Assembly: GCF_018324685.1 (NCBI RefSeq)
Contig: NZ_AP023354.1
Span: 620,001-684,000, forward strand
Direction: 5' to 3'
Length of the DNA: 64,000 nt
Source of the DNA: Actinocatenispora sera
Lineage (GTDB): Bacteria; Actinomycetota; Actinomycetes; Mycobacteriales; Micromonosporaceae
Below, one piece after another: positions 26,121 through 34,165 of this stretch. Position 1 is the first letter of the stretch; each line of letters starts with the position of its first letter. The translations under genes were made by a program, and so were the position numbers. A model generated the notes under the pieces. It saw nothing but the letters and a program-made list of their open reading frames with translations, did no database searches and was not told the origin of the DNA.

Positions 26121-27095
26121 ATGTTGCGGAAGATCGCGGCGGTGGCGCTGGACGGTGTCGCCGCCTTCGAGCTGGGCGTGATCTGCGAGGTGTTCGGCGT
26201 CGACCGCACCGCGCAGGGCTTCCCGTCGTACGAGTTCGCGCTGTGCTCACCCGGCGGGCGGCCGGTGCGCTGCAAGTCCGGGTACCAGATCGTGCCGGAC
26301 CACGGCCTCGCCCCGCTGGCGGACGCCGACGTGGTCGCGGTGCCCGCGATGGGTCACACCAGCAACCCGCCGGACGGCCCGCTGGCGATTCCGGCCGAGC
26401 TGGCCGAGGCGTTGCAGGCGGCCGCGGCCCGGGACGCCTGGGTGGTGAGCGTCTGCTCCGGCGCGTTCGTGCTCGGCGAGGCGGGGCTGCTGGATGGCCG
26501 GCGCTGCACCACGCACTGGATGTACGCGGCGGACCTCGCCGCCCGCTACCCGACCGCGAAGGTCGACCCGGACGTGCTCTACGTCGAGGACCGGCCGATC
26601 CTGACCAGTGCCGGCACCGCCGCCGGCATCGACGCCTGCCTGCACCTGGTACGGCAGGAGCAGGGTGCCGCGGTCGCCACCGCACTCGCCCGGCGGATGG
26701 TGGTCCCGCCACACCGGGACGGCGGGCAGGCGCAGTACATCGAGACGCCGGTACCGGTGGCCGAGACGGCCGAGTCGCTGCAGCCGCTGCTGACCTGGAT
26801 GCAGGAGCACCTGGCCGAGGAGCTCACGGTGGAGTCGCTCGCGGCGCGCGTGCACCAGGCGCCCCGCACGTTCGCCCGCCGGTTCCGCGCCGAGACCGGC
26901 GCCACCCCGCACGACTGGCTGGTCGGGCAGCGGGTGCTGTTCGCCCGCACGCTGCTGGAGGAGACCGGGCTGGGGGTGGAGCAGATCGCCCGACGGGCCG
27001 GCTTCGGCAATGCGGCCACCCTGCGACACCACTTCACCCGGCGGCTGGGCACCGCGCCGGTCGCCTACCGCCGCCGCTTCTGCGGTCAGGACTGA
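26121..27095 (+). CDS. GlxA-family transcriptional regulator (DJ-1/PfpI-like plus AraC HTH)
   Basis: 324 residues. An N-terminal DJ-1/PfpI-like domain (1-190) has the nucleophile-elbow region VVSVCSGAFVLGEAGLLDGRRCTTHW (split by the Cys), and a C-terminal AraC-type double helix-turn-helix (about 215-320) reads LTVESLAARVHQAPRTFARRF and GVEQIARRAGFGNAATLRHHF. Such regulators sense small molecules. The likely target is the divergent 47-aa membrane protein or itself. An in-frame ATG lies at 26109, four codons earlier. Confidence 0.88.
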   Translation: MLRKIAAVALDGVAAFELGVICEVFGVDRTAQGFPSYEFALCSPGGRPVRCKSGYQIVPDHGLAPLADADVVAVPAMGHTSNPPDGPLAIPAELAEALQAAAARDAWVVSVCSGAFVLGEAGLLDGRRCTTHWMYAADLAARYPTAKVDPDVLYVEDRPILTSAGTAAGIDACLHLVRQEQGAAVATALARRMVVPPHRDGGQAQYIETPVPVAETAESLQPLLTWMQEHLAEELTVESLAARVHQAPRTFARRFRAETGATPHDWLVGQRVLFARTLLEETGLGVEQIARRAGFGNAATLRHHFTRRLGTAPVAYRRRFCGQD

Positions 27096-27233
27096 CCGAC
27101 TGCCCCAGCTGCCGGCTTGTCAAGTGTTCTGTCGGGAATCTACAGGGGGTGGCGCCTCGCGCAACCGCTTCCGTACGCTCAGCGATCATTCGCGGGACGC
27201 GGACGGTGACGACGCGGGCGTGAGGAGTACACG

Positions 27234-27551
27234 GTGGGCGAGTCGGGCTCGGTCGGCCTGGGTACCTTCGGCGGCCGGCTGATCGCGGCCGCCGGCCGGA
27301 TGCGGGCCGCCACCGGGCCGGACACCGGGTCCGCGCCGGCCTGCTGCGCGGCCCCCGGCTCGCTCGGCGATCTGGCCGCCGACCTGCACCGACGCTGGGG
27401 CGTTGCGGCTTGGCAGGCGCACGACGCGACGGATCGTGCCGCCGACCGGCTGACCGACCTCGGTACCGACCTGGGCACCGCCGCCGCCCGCTACCGCGAC
27501 GCCGACCAGCAGGCGGCGCAGGCGATCCGGCGGGCCGGGGAGCCTCGGTGA
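27234..27551 (+). CDS. Small helical T7SS-associated protein (WXG/EspC-like)
   Basis: 105 residues. Helical C-terminal half RWGVAAWQAHDATDRAADRL ... RYRDADQQAAQAIRRAG with a WG turn, resembling small ESX-type partner proteins. GTG start. Its stop overlaps the next start (GTGA, 27548-27551). First of a three-gene set that parallels the cluster at 16-20.6 kb. No signal peptide. Confidence 0.6.
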   Translation: MGESGSVGLGTFGGRLIAAAGRMRAATGPDTGSAPACCAAPGSLGDLAADLHRRWGVAAWQAHDATDRAADRLTDLGTDLGTAAARYRDADQQAAQAIRRAGEPR

Positions 27552-28297
27552 TCGCCGGGTCGGCCCGATACGGAACGCAGCGACCCGACTGGCGGCCGGC
27601 GCCGCTGCCGGCCGACCACCTCGCCGAGCTGGCCGAGGTGGTCACCGACCTGCTGGCCGCGGTCGACCGAGCCATCCAGCGGTACGGCGTGCCGCCGGAG
27701 CACCAGGTCGTGGCCGACCTGCGCGAGTTCCGCGCGCTGCCCGGTACGCTGGCGCAGTCCATCGTGGACACCGACCCGGAACCGGTGTGGCAGCGCTCGG
27801 TCGAGCTGGCCCGGCACCGGACGACGGTGGTCGAAGCGGCCGAGCCGGTCCTGGCCGACGGCGACGAGCTGCGCTGGGCCGGGGCGGGGCAGCGCGCGTA
27901 CCAGACGGTGTGGTCGGCGGTGTCGGCCACGCTGACCGCCGAGCTGCCGGCGCAGCTGCTCGGCACCGCGGAGTACGGCGCCGCGCTGGCCGGCTGGTAC
28001 AGCAAGCTGCGGGCCGCGCTGACCTCCTTCTTCCTGCGGTACGGCAACTCGCCGGCCGCGGTCACGCTGCGCGCGGGCCCCGGTCCGGGTACCGCGGACG
28101 AGCTGGACCATGTGCCGGCCGCCGCCACCGCGGCCGCCGACCTCGCCACCGCCTGCTTCGCCGCGCTGCGGCCCGTGCTCGCCGCCGGACGGGAACTGCG
28201 CCCGGCCACCGACCCGCGGCCGGCGCTGCCGACCGCCCGCACCCCGGACCACGACACCGGTACCGACTCGGGAGCGTTCCATGCCGGCCACGACTGA
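27548..28297 (+). CDS. WXG-type helical protein, second T7SS-like cluster
   Basis: 249 residues, mostly helical, with a WXG turn in ELRWAGAGQRAYQTVW (about 109-124) and long Ala/Leu helices before and after, then a Pro/Thr/Asp tail. It has the same arrangement as the WXG proteins at 16446 and 19452 but is shorter. GTG start overlapping the upstream gene; the next gene begins inside its 3' end. Probable type VII substrate or partner, from motif and context. Confidence 0.65.
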   Translation: MIAGSARYGTQRPDWRPAPLPADHLAELAEVVTDLLAAVDRAIQRYGVPPEHQVVADLREFRALPGTLAQSIVDTDPEPVWQRSVELARHRTTVVEAAEPVLADGDELRWAGAGQRAYQTVWSAVSATLTAELPAQLLGTAEYGAALAGWYSKLRAALTSFFLRYGNSPAAVTLRAGPGPGTADELDHVPAAATAAADLATACFAALRPVLAAGRELRPATDPRPALPTARTPDHDTGTDSGAFHAGHD

Positions 28298-28646
28298 CCA
28301 CGAGCGCGCGACGGGCGCCCCGCGCGAGATCGACGAGACGTGGATCGAGGAGGCGGTGACGCACTACCGGCAGCTGGAACGGCGCCGCACCGAGCTCGCC
28401 GACCGGGTCGCGCACGCCGACGTGACGATCCGCTCCGGCGACGGGTTGGTGGAGATCGTGGTCGGCGCCGACGGCGCGTTCCACGACGTCCGGATCGCGG
28501 ACGCGGCGCTGCGCACGCTCACCGCGCGGGACCTGTCCCGTACCGTGCTGGGCGCCTGCCAGCAGGCCCGGACGGCGGCCGACTGGGCCCGGCAGAAGCT
28601 GGCCGAGCAGGAGTTCGGCGCCGACCCGTTCGGCACCCGGCAGTAG
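28281..28646 (+). CDS. YbaB/EbfC-like protein, second T7SS-like cluster
   Basis: 121 residues. HADVTIRSGDGLVEIVVGADGAFHDVRIADAALRTLTARDL fits the YbaB/EbfC pattern and aligns with the 121-aa protein at 19090. ATG 28281 follows GGGAGCG and overlaps the 3' end of the WXG gene by 17 bp. The repeated pairing of a WXG gene with a YbaB-like gene in this window suggests a functional link, for example chaperone or regulatory binding; that is inference. Confidence 0.7.
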   Translation: MPATTDHERATGAPREIDETWIEEAVTHYRQLERRRTELADRVAHADVTIRSGDGLVEIVVGADGAFHDVRIADAALRTLTARDLSRTVLGACQQARTAADWARQKLAEQEFGADPFGTRQ

Positions 28647-29050
28647 CGGCCGGACGCTCGGCGCGGGGAGTGGCGGCGCGGTCGTGGCGGCCGTCTCGCG
28701 GCTCGGCGCGGTCGTGGCGGCCAGCTCGCGGCGCGGGCGCGCTCGTGGCCGCCAACTCGCGGCTCGGCGCGATCACCCCGGACCGGCGCGGCGAGGCATC
28801 CGACCACATGCCGGTCAAGCGGAAGGCCGGGCTCACCCGAATCGTGCGCCGCTCGGGCGGCCCGGCCGACCTGCACCCCCTGTGGGCCTGCTCCGAACGC
28901 CTGGTACGAACTGCGGCCCTTTCGGCGAAAACACCCTTCCGCCGACGTTACGGGTAACTTTCCGGCGCTGGCGCGGTGACGCGCGTTCACCCGGACGGAG
29001 TACCCGTTCCGGTTCCCCGCGGCGGGTGTCCGGCGTCGTAGGGTGCTCGG
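28647..29050. other. Intergenic region of 404 bp
   Basis: Holds three 30-bp tandem repeats (28675-28765) and then GC-rich sequence with no gene that I trust: open frames here are by-products of the repeats. Nearer the PSP1 gene the sequence is less biased (about 28910-29040) and may hold its promoter. No clear terminator seen. Confidence 0.6.
28675..28765. repeat. Three 30-bp tandem repeats after the YbaB-like gene
   Basis: Units at 28675-28704, 28705-28734 and 28736-28765 share GGCGCGsTCGTGGCsGCC, then a two- or three-base change, then CTCGCGGC. A fourth unit begins (GGCGCG at 28766) and diverges. The unit is a multiple of three, but no frame looks coding. Confidence 0.85.
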
Positions 29051-29902
29051 GTGGGCATGCTCTGCGCGGTCAGTTTCAACCGGTACGGCCGGCTCTACTA
29101 CCTCGACCCCGGCGAGTTCACGCCGCAGGTCGGCGACAAGGTGCTGGTACCGACCGAGGACGGTACCGAGGTCGCCGAGTGCGTGTGGGCGCCGCAGTGG
29201 GTCAGCGAGGACACGGCCGGGTTCCCCCGCCTCGCGGGGCCGGCCGGCGACGCCGACCTGGACCGGGACGCGCTCGTACGGCGGCGCAAGGCGGAGGCGA
29301 AGGTCGCCGCGAAGAAGCTGATCCGCGAGCACGAACTGCCGATGAAGGTGGTCGCGGTCGACCACCTGACCGGGCCCGAGCCGAGCACCGACTCGGTCGA
29401 GGACGGCGCGCACACCACCATCTACTTCACCGCGCCGCACCGGGTCGACTTCCGCTCGCTGGTCCGCGACCTGGGCGCCACCCTGCGCTGCCGGGTCGAG
29501 CTGCGCCAGCTGTCCGTCCGCGACTCGGCCCGGGTACAGGGCGGCATCGGGTCCTGCGGCCGCGACCTGTGCTGCGCGACGTTCCTGCGCGACTTCGAGC
29601 CGGTCACCATCCGGATGGCGAAGGACCAGGACCTGCCGCTCAACCCGTTGCGCATCTCCGGAGCCTGCGGCCGGCTGATGTGCTGCCTGAAGTACGAGCA
29701 CCCGCTGTACCAGCGTTTCCAGGAGACGGCGCCCCCGGTCGGCAGCAGGGTCGAGACCGAACAGGGGCCCGGCCGGGTCGTCGGGCACAGCGTGCCGCGG
29801 GACGCCGTCAACGTCCGGCTCGACGCCGACGGCAGCCGCTGCTCGTGCAGCCGGGCCAGCGTCTGCGGCTCCCGTCAGGCCTACGAGCAGCAGTACGAGT
29901 AG
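29051..29902 (+). CDS. PSP1-domain protein (RicT-like)
   Basis: 283 residues. Carries the PSP1/RicT core (about 85-220) with the cysteine motifs GSCGRDLCCATFLRDFEPV and SGACGRLMCCLKYEHPLY. RicT in Bacillus is part of the Y-complex that acts on RNase Y-dependent RNA processing and binds Fe-S clusters through such cysteines; the actinobacterial role is not established. A second Cys cluster (CSCSRASVCGS) lies near the C-terminus. GTG start at 29051. Confidence 0.88.
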   Translation: MGMLCAVSFNRYGRLYYLDPGEFTPQVGDKVLVPTEDGTEVAECVWAPQWVSEDTAGFPRLAGPAGDADLDRDALVRRRKAEAKVAAKKLIREHELPMKVVAVDHLTGPEPSTDSVEDGAHTTIYFTAPHRVDFRSLVRDLGATLRCRVELRQLSVRDSARVQGGIGSCGRDLCCATFLRDFEPVTIRMAKDQDLPLNPLRISGACGRLMCCLKYEHPLYQRFQETAPPVGSRVETEQGPGRVVGHSVPRDAVNVRLDADGSRCSCSRASVCGSRQAYEQQYE

Positions 29903-30086
29903 TCCCGCCACCGGTCGCGACCGTCCGCCGGCGAGTCCGTCGTACCGGCGGGTCGCGGCGGCCTGCCGGCGGGCTCACCCGATGCCGGCGACCGCCGCCG
30001 GGTCGGCCCGGTTCGGCGGGCAGTCATGACGGCCGGCCACCGGAGCCGGCGACCGCCCCGGCGTCCCGGTTCCGACTCCGGCGGGG

Positions 30087-30317
30087 TCAGCTCACCGGGT
30101 CTGCGCTGGCCGGGCTCTTGCGGATCCGAACCGCCTCGTATGCGGGGAGCACCACGGCCTGCGCGGCCACCACCTGGCCGTCCGGGCGGGCGGTGATCGA
30201 CGGCGACCCGTACAGCTCGTAGCCCTCGTCGAGGGCGGCGCTGACCCGGGCGCAGAAGTCGTTGTCGTCCGGCCCGGTGAGCAGCCGGTACCGCATCCGC
30301 TCCGTCAGGTGATCCAT
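30087..30317 (-). CDS. DUF1737 protein
   Basis: 76 residues. MRYRLLTGPDDNDFCARVSAALDEGYELYGSPSI fits the DUF1737 pattern of a small alpha/beta domain of unknown function, followed by TARPDGQVVAAQAVV. I chose ATG 30317 (MDHLTERMRY); the ATG at 30296 gives the minimal domain. Confidence 0.8.
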   Translation of the reverse strand: MDHLTERMRYRLLTGPDDNDFCARVSAALDEGYELYGSPSITARPDGQVVAAQAVVLPAYEAVRIRKSPASADPVS

Positions 30318-30551
30318 CGGCCGTCCCAGCTCGTGTGGTGAGGCGGGTCGGTGGTCGGCTCGTCCGCCGGGCGCTGGTGCGCCAACCCGCAAGGTCATGA
30401 CGGGCCGAAGATACCTGCCGGGCCGTACCGGCGGGCGACCGCCGCGACCAGGCCTGCCCGGTACGCACGACTCAGCCGCGTGGCGCCTCGGACGAGACGC
30501 CCGCCGCGAGCCGGCCGGTGCGGGTCCGAGGGGCTCCGCAACGGCCCTGGG

Positions 30552-31238
30552 TCAGTTGACCGCCTTGTGCACCGCGTTCGCCACGGTCCGGGCGAACAGC
30601 TGCTGTCCCTGGGGGCCCGGGTGGACCCCGTCGACCAGCAGCGCGCCTTCCTTACCGGCAATGGTGGCGTGCCAGTCGGCCAGGCTCACGTTGGCGTGGC
30701 TGCGGACCGCCTGCTGGATCGTCCGGTTCATCGACGCCGTCCACGGCCGCGCGCAGTCGGTGTTCACCAGCACGACCTTGCGGTTGCCGGCCTCGCTGAT
30801 CGCGGTGTCGAAGTCGGACAGGCCCCCGTTGCCGTTGGTTCCGAGGGCGATGACCAGGACGTCGTTCGGGCCCATCGAGGACAGGTGCTGCTGCACCAGC
30901 CCCGGCGCGGTGGTCAGCTGCCGGCCGACCTGACCGTCGATGGTGATGCCGGGCAGGGCCGCCTGCAGGGACGGCGTCGAACGCACCGTGATCGAGTCGC
31001 CGATCATCGTCACCTTGGGGTTGGTGACGCGCTTCTTGTCGCGACTCGCCGGCTGCTGCGCTCGGGTCGGCTTCTTACTGTTGGGGGACACGCTCGGTGA
31101 CGGCTTCTGGGACTGCTTGGTCGCCTGTGCGGTCGGGTGCGCTGCCGCCTTGGTGTCCGGCGACTCGCCCTTCCCACATGCTCCAAGCAATCCGACGACC
31201 ACGGCCAGGGCCCCGGTCGCGACTGCCGTACCTCGCAT
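30552..31238 (-). CDS. Lipoprotein SGNH/GDSL hydrolase
   Basis: 228 residues from ATG 31238: lipoprotein signal with lipobox LGAC (Cys21), a Lys/Pro/Ser linker, and a C-terminal SGNH hydrolase domain with GDS (80-82), the GTNG block (LGTNGNGG) and DGVHP near the end carrying Asp and His. This C-terminal type also occurs on surface acyltransferases, so an esterase acting on cell-wall or exopolysaccharide acyl groups is likely. A GTG at 31262 would add the basic segment RSDRQRL to the signal peptide and may be the true start. Confidence 0.85.
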   Translation of the reverse strand: MRGTAVATGALAVVVGLLGACGKGESPDTKAAAHPTAQATKQSQKPSPSVSPNSKKPTRAQQPASRDKKRVTNPKVTMIGDSITVRSTPSLQAALPGITIDGQVGRQLTTAPGLVQQHLSSMGPNDVLVIALGTNGNGGLSDFDTAISEAGNRKVVLVNTDCARPWTASMNRTIQQAVRSHANVSLADWHATIAGKEGALLVDGVHPGPQGQQLFARTVANAVHKAVN

Positions 31239-31702
31239 CAGTCGTTGTCGATCGCTACGCACAGCAACGAACGTAGGGGTGGGTCGCTGTGATCGCGAAT
31301 GTTTGTGCCTGCCCTCACCCGCATCCGGACACACCCGGTGCGGAACCTCGCACCGCGCCGCCGGGTCACCCACTCGCACGGGTTCCCCCGTTCGTACCGG
31401 TCGGCCGGGCGGCAGCGGCCGTGCGTCCGTCGCCTCGCCGCCCGGTTCACCCGGCGACGACCGTGCCACCCCCGTACCGCCGGCGGCGCCCCGGCGCGGG
31501 GAGCCGAACCGGATGCGGGAAACGTGTAACGGAATTGCCAGGGCAGACGAGGGGCAATTTGTTTCCCGATTTCATCGGGCGCATCGATTCTCATCTATTA
31601 ATCGACACCGAACGTCATTCCGATACAACGCACTGCCGTTGGTCGAATTTGTTTCGTTCGTAGGGTTTCGCCCGCATCCACCGGCAACTACACTCGCCGA
31701 CC
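31239..31702. other. Intergenic region of 464 bp between divergent genes
   Basis: Contains the promoters of the SGNH lipoprotein gene (minus) and of the small membrane protein gene (plus). The stretch 31530-31700 is AT-richer than the rest, with TACACT about 14 bp before the 31703 ATG as a possible -10. No open frame here is convincing, and no repeat seen. Confidence 0.5.
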
Positions 31703-32083
31703 ATGTCCTACCACGACTATCGGCGAGACGACCCGCCACAGGGATATCAGGCCGGCCCGCAACCGCCGGGACCGTACAGCTACGAGCCACCGGCGAGGCG
31801 CCGACCGGGCGACGGCGCCTCGGTCGTCGCCCGGGTCGTGGTCGGCCTGACCTGCGTTGTTGCGGTGATCTTCGGCCTGCACGTCCTTTTCTCATTCGCC
31901 GACGCGAATCAGGGAAACGGATTCGTGCAGTTCATCTACGGTCTGGCCCGGGTGCTCGTACTCGGATTCGGTGACGTGTTCACGCCGGACGACGCCAAGA
32001 TCGGCCTGGTGCTCAACTACGGGCTCGCCGCGCTGATCTATCTGGCCATCGGTCAGTTCGTTGCCAAAATGCTGCGCCGCTGA
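31703..32083 (+). CDS. Small YggT-like membrane protein
   Basis: 126 residues: a Tyr/Pro/Gln-rich cytoplasmic start (PPQGYQAGPQPPGPYSYEPP), a helix at about 43-63, an amphipathic stretch (NGFVQFIYGLARVLVLGFGDVF) and a second helix (about 102-120). The middle resembles the small integral proteins of the YggT class (VYxLARVxxLGFxDxF pattern). Function unknown. Confidence 0.6.
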   Translation: MSYHDYRRDDPPQGYQAGPQPPGPYSYEPPARRRPGDGASVVARVVVGLTCVVAVIFGLHVLFSFADANQGNGFVQFIYGLARVLVLGFGDVFTPDDAKIGLVLNYGLAALIYLAIGQFVAKMLRR

Positions 32084-32180
32084 CCGCACCCGGGTATTCA
32101 CGAAATCCCACTGGCGCTTTCCCGGTCGCCGGACGAAACAGGAGAGCGGCCGAACCACCCGTTCGGTACGATCGGCGACC

Positions 32181-32930
32181 ATGCGCGTCCTGGGCATCGA
32201 CGTCGATACCACCCGGCTCCGCCAGTGGCGCGACTGGTTGATGCCCGACGCCCAGCCCTACCTCGTACCGGCCGGGTCCGCGGCGGGGTTCGGGCGGACC
32301 GACGAGCCGAACCGCCTCACCCCTGAACTGCGAGACACGTTCGAGCTGTACGACCTGTCCGGCCGCGCCGTCGTCTGGCTCACCCGCCGGCAGGCTCGCG
32401 AGCTTCCGCCTGCGGTGCGCGGCGCGCAGCCGGCCGCGCATCGCTGGCCGTCCCGCGACGAGTCCCGGACCAGCGCCCGGATCGTCCGGTACATCGAGTT
32501 CGGCCGGCGGGTGAGCCGGCATCGCAACGTCTCGGAGGCGACCTGGCGGGCGGCAGCTGGCACCCTGCCGAACGCGCGTGCGCTGGCCGGCCGCTTCCCC
32601 GCGCACAGCGGGCCGAACTGCTTCGGTGCGGTGATGGCCGCGGCCGGGGTCGACGGTGCGGAGCGCCTCTGGATGCAGCGGGAGCCGTTCGAGTCCTGGC
32701 TCGCCGAGCGCACCGCACGGGGCGGCCGGGACCACGAACTCGGCACCGTCCTGGTGTGGCGCAGCCCGGACGGGTTGGTGCAGCATGCGGCCGTGACGCT
32801 CGGCGACGGTTGGGCGCTGCACAAGCCGTCGCAGGGCTGGATGTCACCGACCAAGGTCCTTCGGGTCGAGGACGTCAAGTTGAGTTCCCGCGCGGTCGGC
32901 CGCCACCTGCACCGCCACCACATCCGCTGA
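32181..32930 (+). CDS. NlpC/P60-like cytoplasmic protein
   Basis: 249 residues with no signal peptide. GPNCFGAVMAAAG (about 146-158) and LVQHAAVTLGDGWALHKPSQGW (about 197-218) match the Cys and His blocks of NlpC/P60 papain-like folds (DCSGLV and GHVGIYLGxGxMIHA). The N-terminal 100 residues are unrelated to known wall-binding domains. The likely third residue is not certain. It could be an amidase or transglutaminase-like enzyme acting inside the cell. Confidence 0.6.
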   Translation: MRVLGIDVDTTRLRQWRDWLMPDAQPYLVPAGSAAGFGRTDEPNRLTPELRDTFELYDLSGRAVVWLTRRQARELPPAVRGAQPAAHRWPSRDESRTSARIVRYIEFGRRVSRHRNVSEATWRAAAGTLPNARALAGRFPAHSGPNCFGAVMAAAGVDGAERLWMQREPFESWLAERTARGGRDHELGTVLVWRSPDGLVQHAAVTLGDGWALHKPSQGWMSPTKVLRVEDVKLSSRAVGRHLHRHHIR

Positions 32931-32934
32931 CCCG

Positions 32935-32951
32935 GCCGGATCCGATCCGGC
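32935..32951. terminator. Weak inverted repeat between convergent genes
   Basis: GCCGGATC (32935-32942) and GATCCGGC (32944-32951) flank one base in the 49-bp spacer between the genes ending at 32930 and 32980. As an RNA hairpin it would pair six bases with a five-base loop. A terminator is plausible but weak. Confidence 0.35.
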
Positions 32952-32979
32952 GCGGTCCCGCGACAGGCGGGTGGGGCGG

Positions 32980-33972
32980 TCAGGTCTCCTCGACGAGGAT
33001 CGCCTCGGCCAGACCGCGGTCGATCACGATGTCGTTGATCAGACCGGACTTGAGGGTGGCGCGTACCGCTTCCTTCTTGCGGGCGTCGAACGCGATGCCG
33101 ATCCGGGTCGGCACCGATCGAAGCTGCGCTTCCGAGATGCCGATCATCCTGCCGTCGAGTGGGGTGTTGACTCGGCGGCCGTCCTTGTCCAGCAGCACGC
33201 CGACCACTTCGGCGACGGCCCCGGAGTCGCGAGCGATCGTGCGATCCTGCTCCGAAGCTGCCTCGTAGACGGTCGACAGCCCGTCACCCCAGGCGCCGAT
33301 GCCGACCGCGCAGACGGTCAGCTGCTCGAACAGGCGCTGGCACCGCACGAAGTCCGGCTGCTTGGAGTAGATCCGCGAGTCCGACTTGTCGGGGCAGACC
33401 ATCGGTGCGTAGTACAGGTAGGCCGGGCCGCCGCCGACCCGGGTGAACCGCCGGACGGCCTCCATGACGTCCCAGGCGTCGGTCCGCGAGACGGCGCCGG
33501 TGATCTGCACGACCGAGCACCGGCTGAACCCGGCCGGCGGTTCGGTCAGACCCATCAAGGCTCGGGTCGACGAGATGCCCAGCACGTCGCGGTCGGTGAC
33601 GAGCTCTTCGAGCAGCGAGGTGGCGGCCTGACCGACGCTGGCACGCAGGGAGTGGAGTGATTCGTCGGGCGCCTCCGTGACCGCGCAGTAGCGCAGCCCG
33701 AAGCGGTCCTGGAGCTGGCCGGACAGATCGAACTCGACGTCGTCGGGCAGCCCGATCTCGATGCGCACCAGTCCGGTTGCGCGGGCCCGCTCGAGCAGCC
33801 GCCCGACCTGGAACCGGGAGAGTCCGAGCTCCTCGGCGATCTCCACCTTGGTGCGTTGATCCAGGTAGGCCCGCCGCGCGACCCGCGCCATCAGCAGTGC
33901 CTGACTGTGCTTACCGCGCAGTCGCCGGCCGTCCACTCGCGGTACGCCCGGGCCTTGCCTCGATTCGCTCAT
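32980..33972 (-). CDS. SorC/DeoR-type sugar-binding transcriptional regulator
   Basis: 330 residues. N-terminal helix-turn-helix (about 40-63: KVEIAEELGLSRFQVGRLLERA) and a C-terminal SorC-type sugar-binding domain (about 90-330: LLEELVTDRDVLGISSTRALMGL, AVGIGAWGDGLSTVY). SorC proteins bind phosphorylated sugars and control the adjacent operon. It is divergent from the ABC transporter operon across a 174-bp spacer that contains a near-palindrome. Likely ligand: a phosphosugar or a glycerophosphate-type compound, by inference from the operon. Confidence 0.9.
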   Translation of the reverse strand: MSESRQGPGVPRVDGRRLRGKHSQALLMARVARRAYLDQRTKVEIAEELGLSRFQVGRLLERARATGLVRIEIGLPDDVEFDLSGQLQDRFGLRYCAVTEAPDESLHSLRASVGQAATSLLEELVTDRDVLGISSTRALMGLTEPPAGFSRCSVVQITGAVSRTDAWDVMEAVRRFTRVGGGPAYLYYAPMVCPDKSDSRIYSKQPDFVRCQRLFEQLTVCAVGIGAWGDGLSTVYEAASEQDRTIARDSGAVAEVVGVLLDKDGRRVNTPLDGRMIGISEAQLRSVPTRIGIAFDARKKEAVRATLKSGLINDIVIDRGLAEAILVEET

Positions 33973-34051
33973 GTGAGCACTCTACTGCGTGGTTGACGCG
34001 ACAGTCCGCCGCGATCTTGCCGTGGCTCCACTCGGTATGTGTTAATCGGTG

Positions 34052-34067
34052 CGTCTGGCGCTAGACG
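34052..34067. promoter_or_regulatory. Near-perfect palindrome, probable SorC operator
   Basis: CGTCTGGCGCTAGACG pairs at seven of eight symmetric positions. It lies 79 bp from the SorC start and 95 bp before the likely permease start, in the shared spacer. A good operator candidate for the divergent regulator. Confidence 0.6.
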
Positions 34068-34099
34068 ATCGATCAAATGAGCGATAGCGAGGGCACTCC

Positions 34100-34165
34100 A
34101 TGAGTCACGAAGCAACGATGTTCGAGCGGCCCGACACCAGACGACCATGGCTGGCCCGCCGGTGA
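34100..34165 (+). CDS. Possible 21-residue leader peptide coupled to the permease gene
   Basis: ATG at 34100 preceded by GAGGG, 21 codons (MSHEATMFERPDTRRPWLARR), stop TGA at 34163-34165. The stop forms a GTGA overlap with an in-frame GTG (34162) of the permease. The permease ATG at 34147 has no ribosome binding site, so coupled starting from 34162 is attractive. Unproven. Confidence 0.4.
   Translation: MSHEATMFERPDTRRPWLARR

Noticed and set aside
28675-28765. CRISPR array
   Set aside because: The 30-bp units follow one another without spacers, and no cas genes are present in the window.
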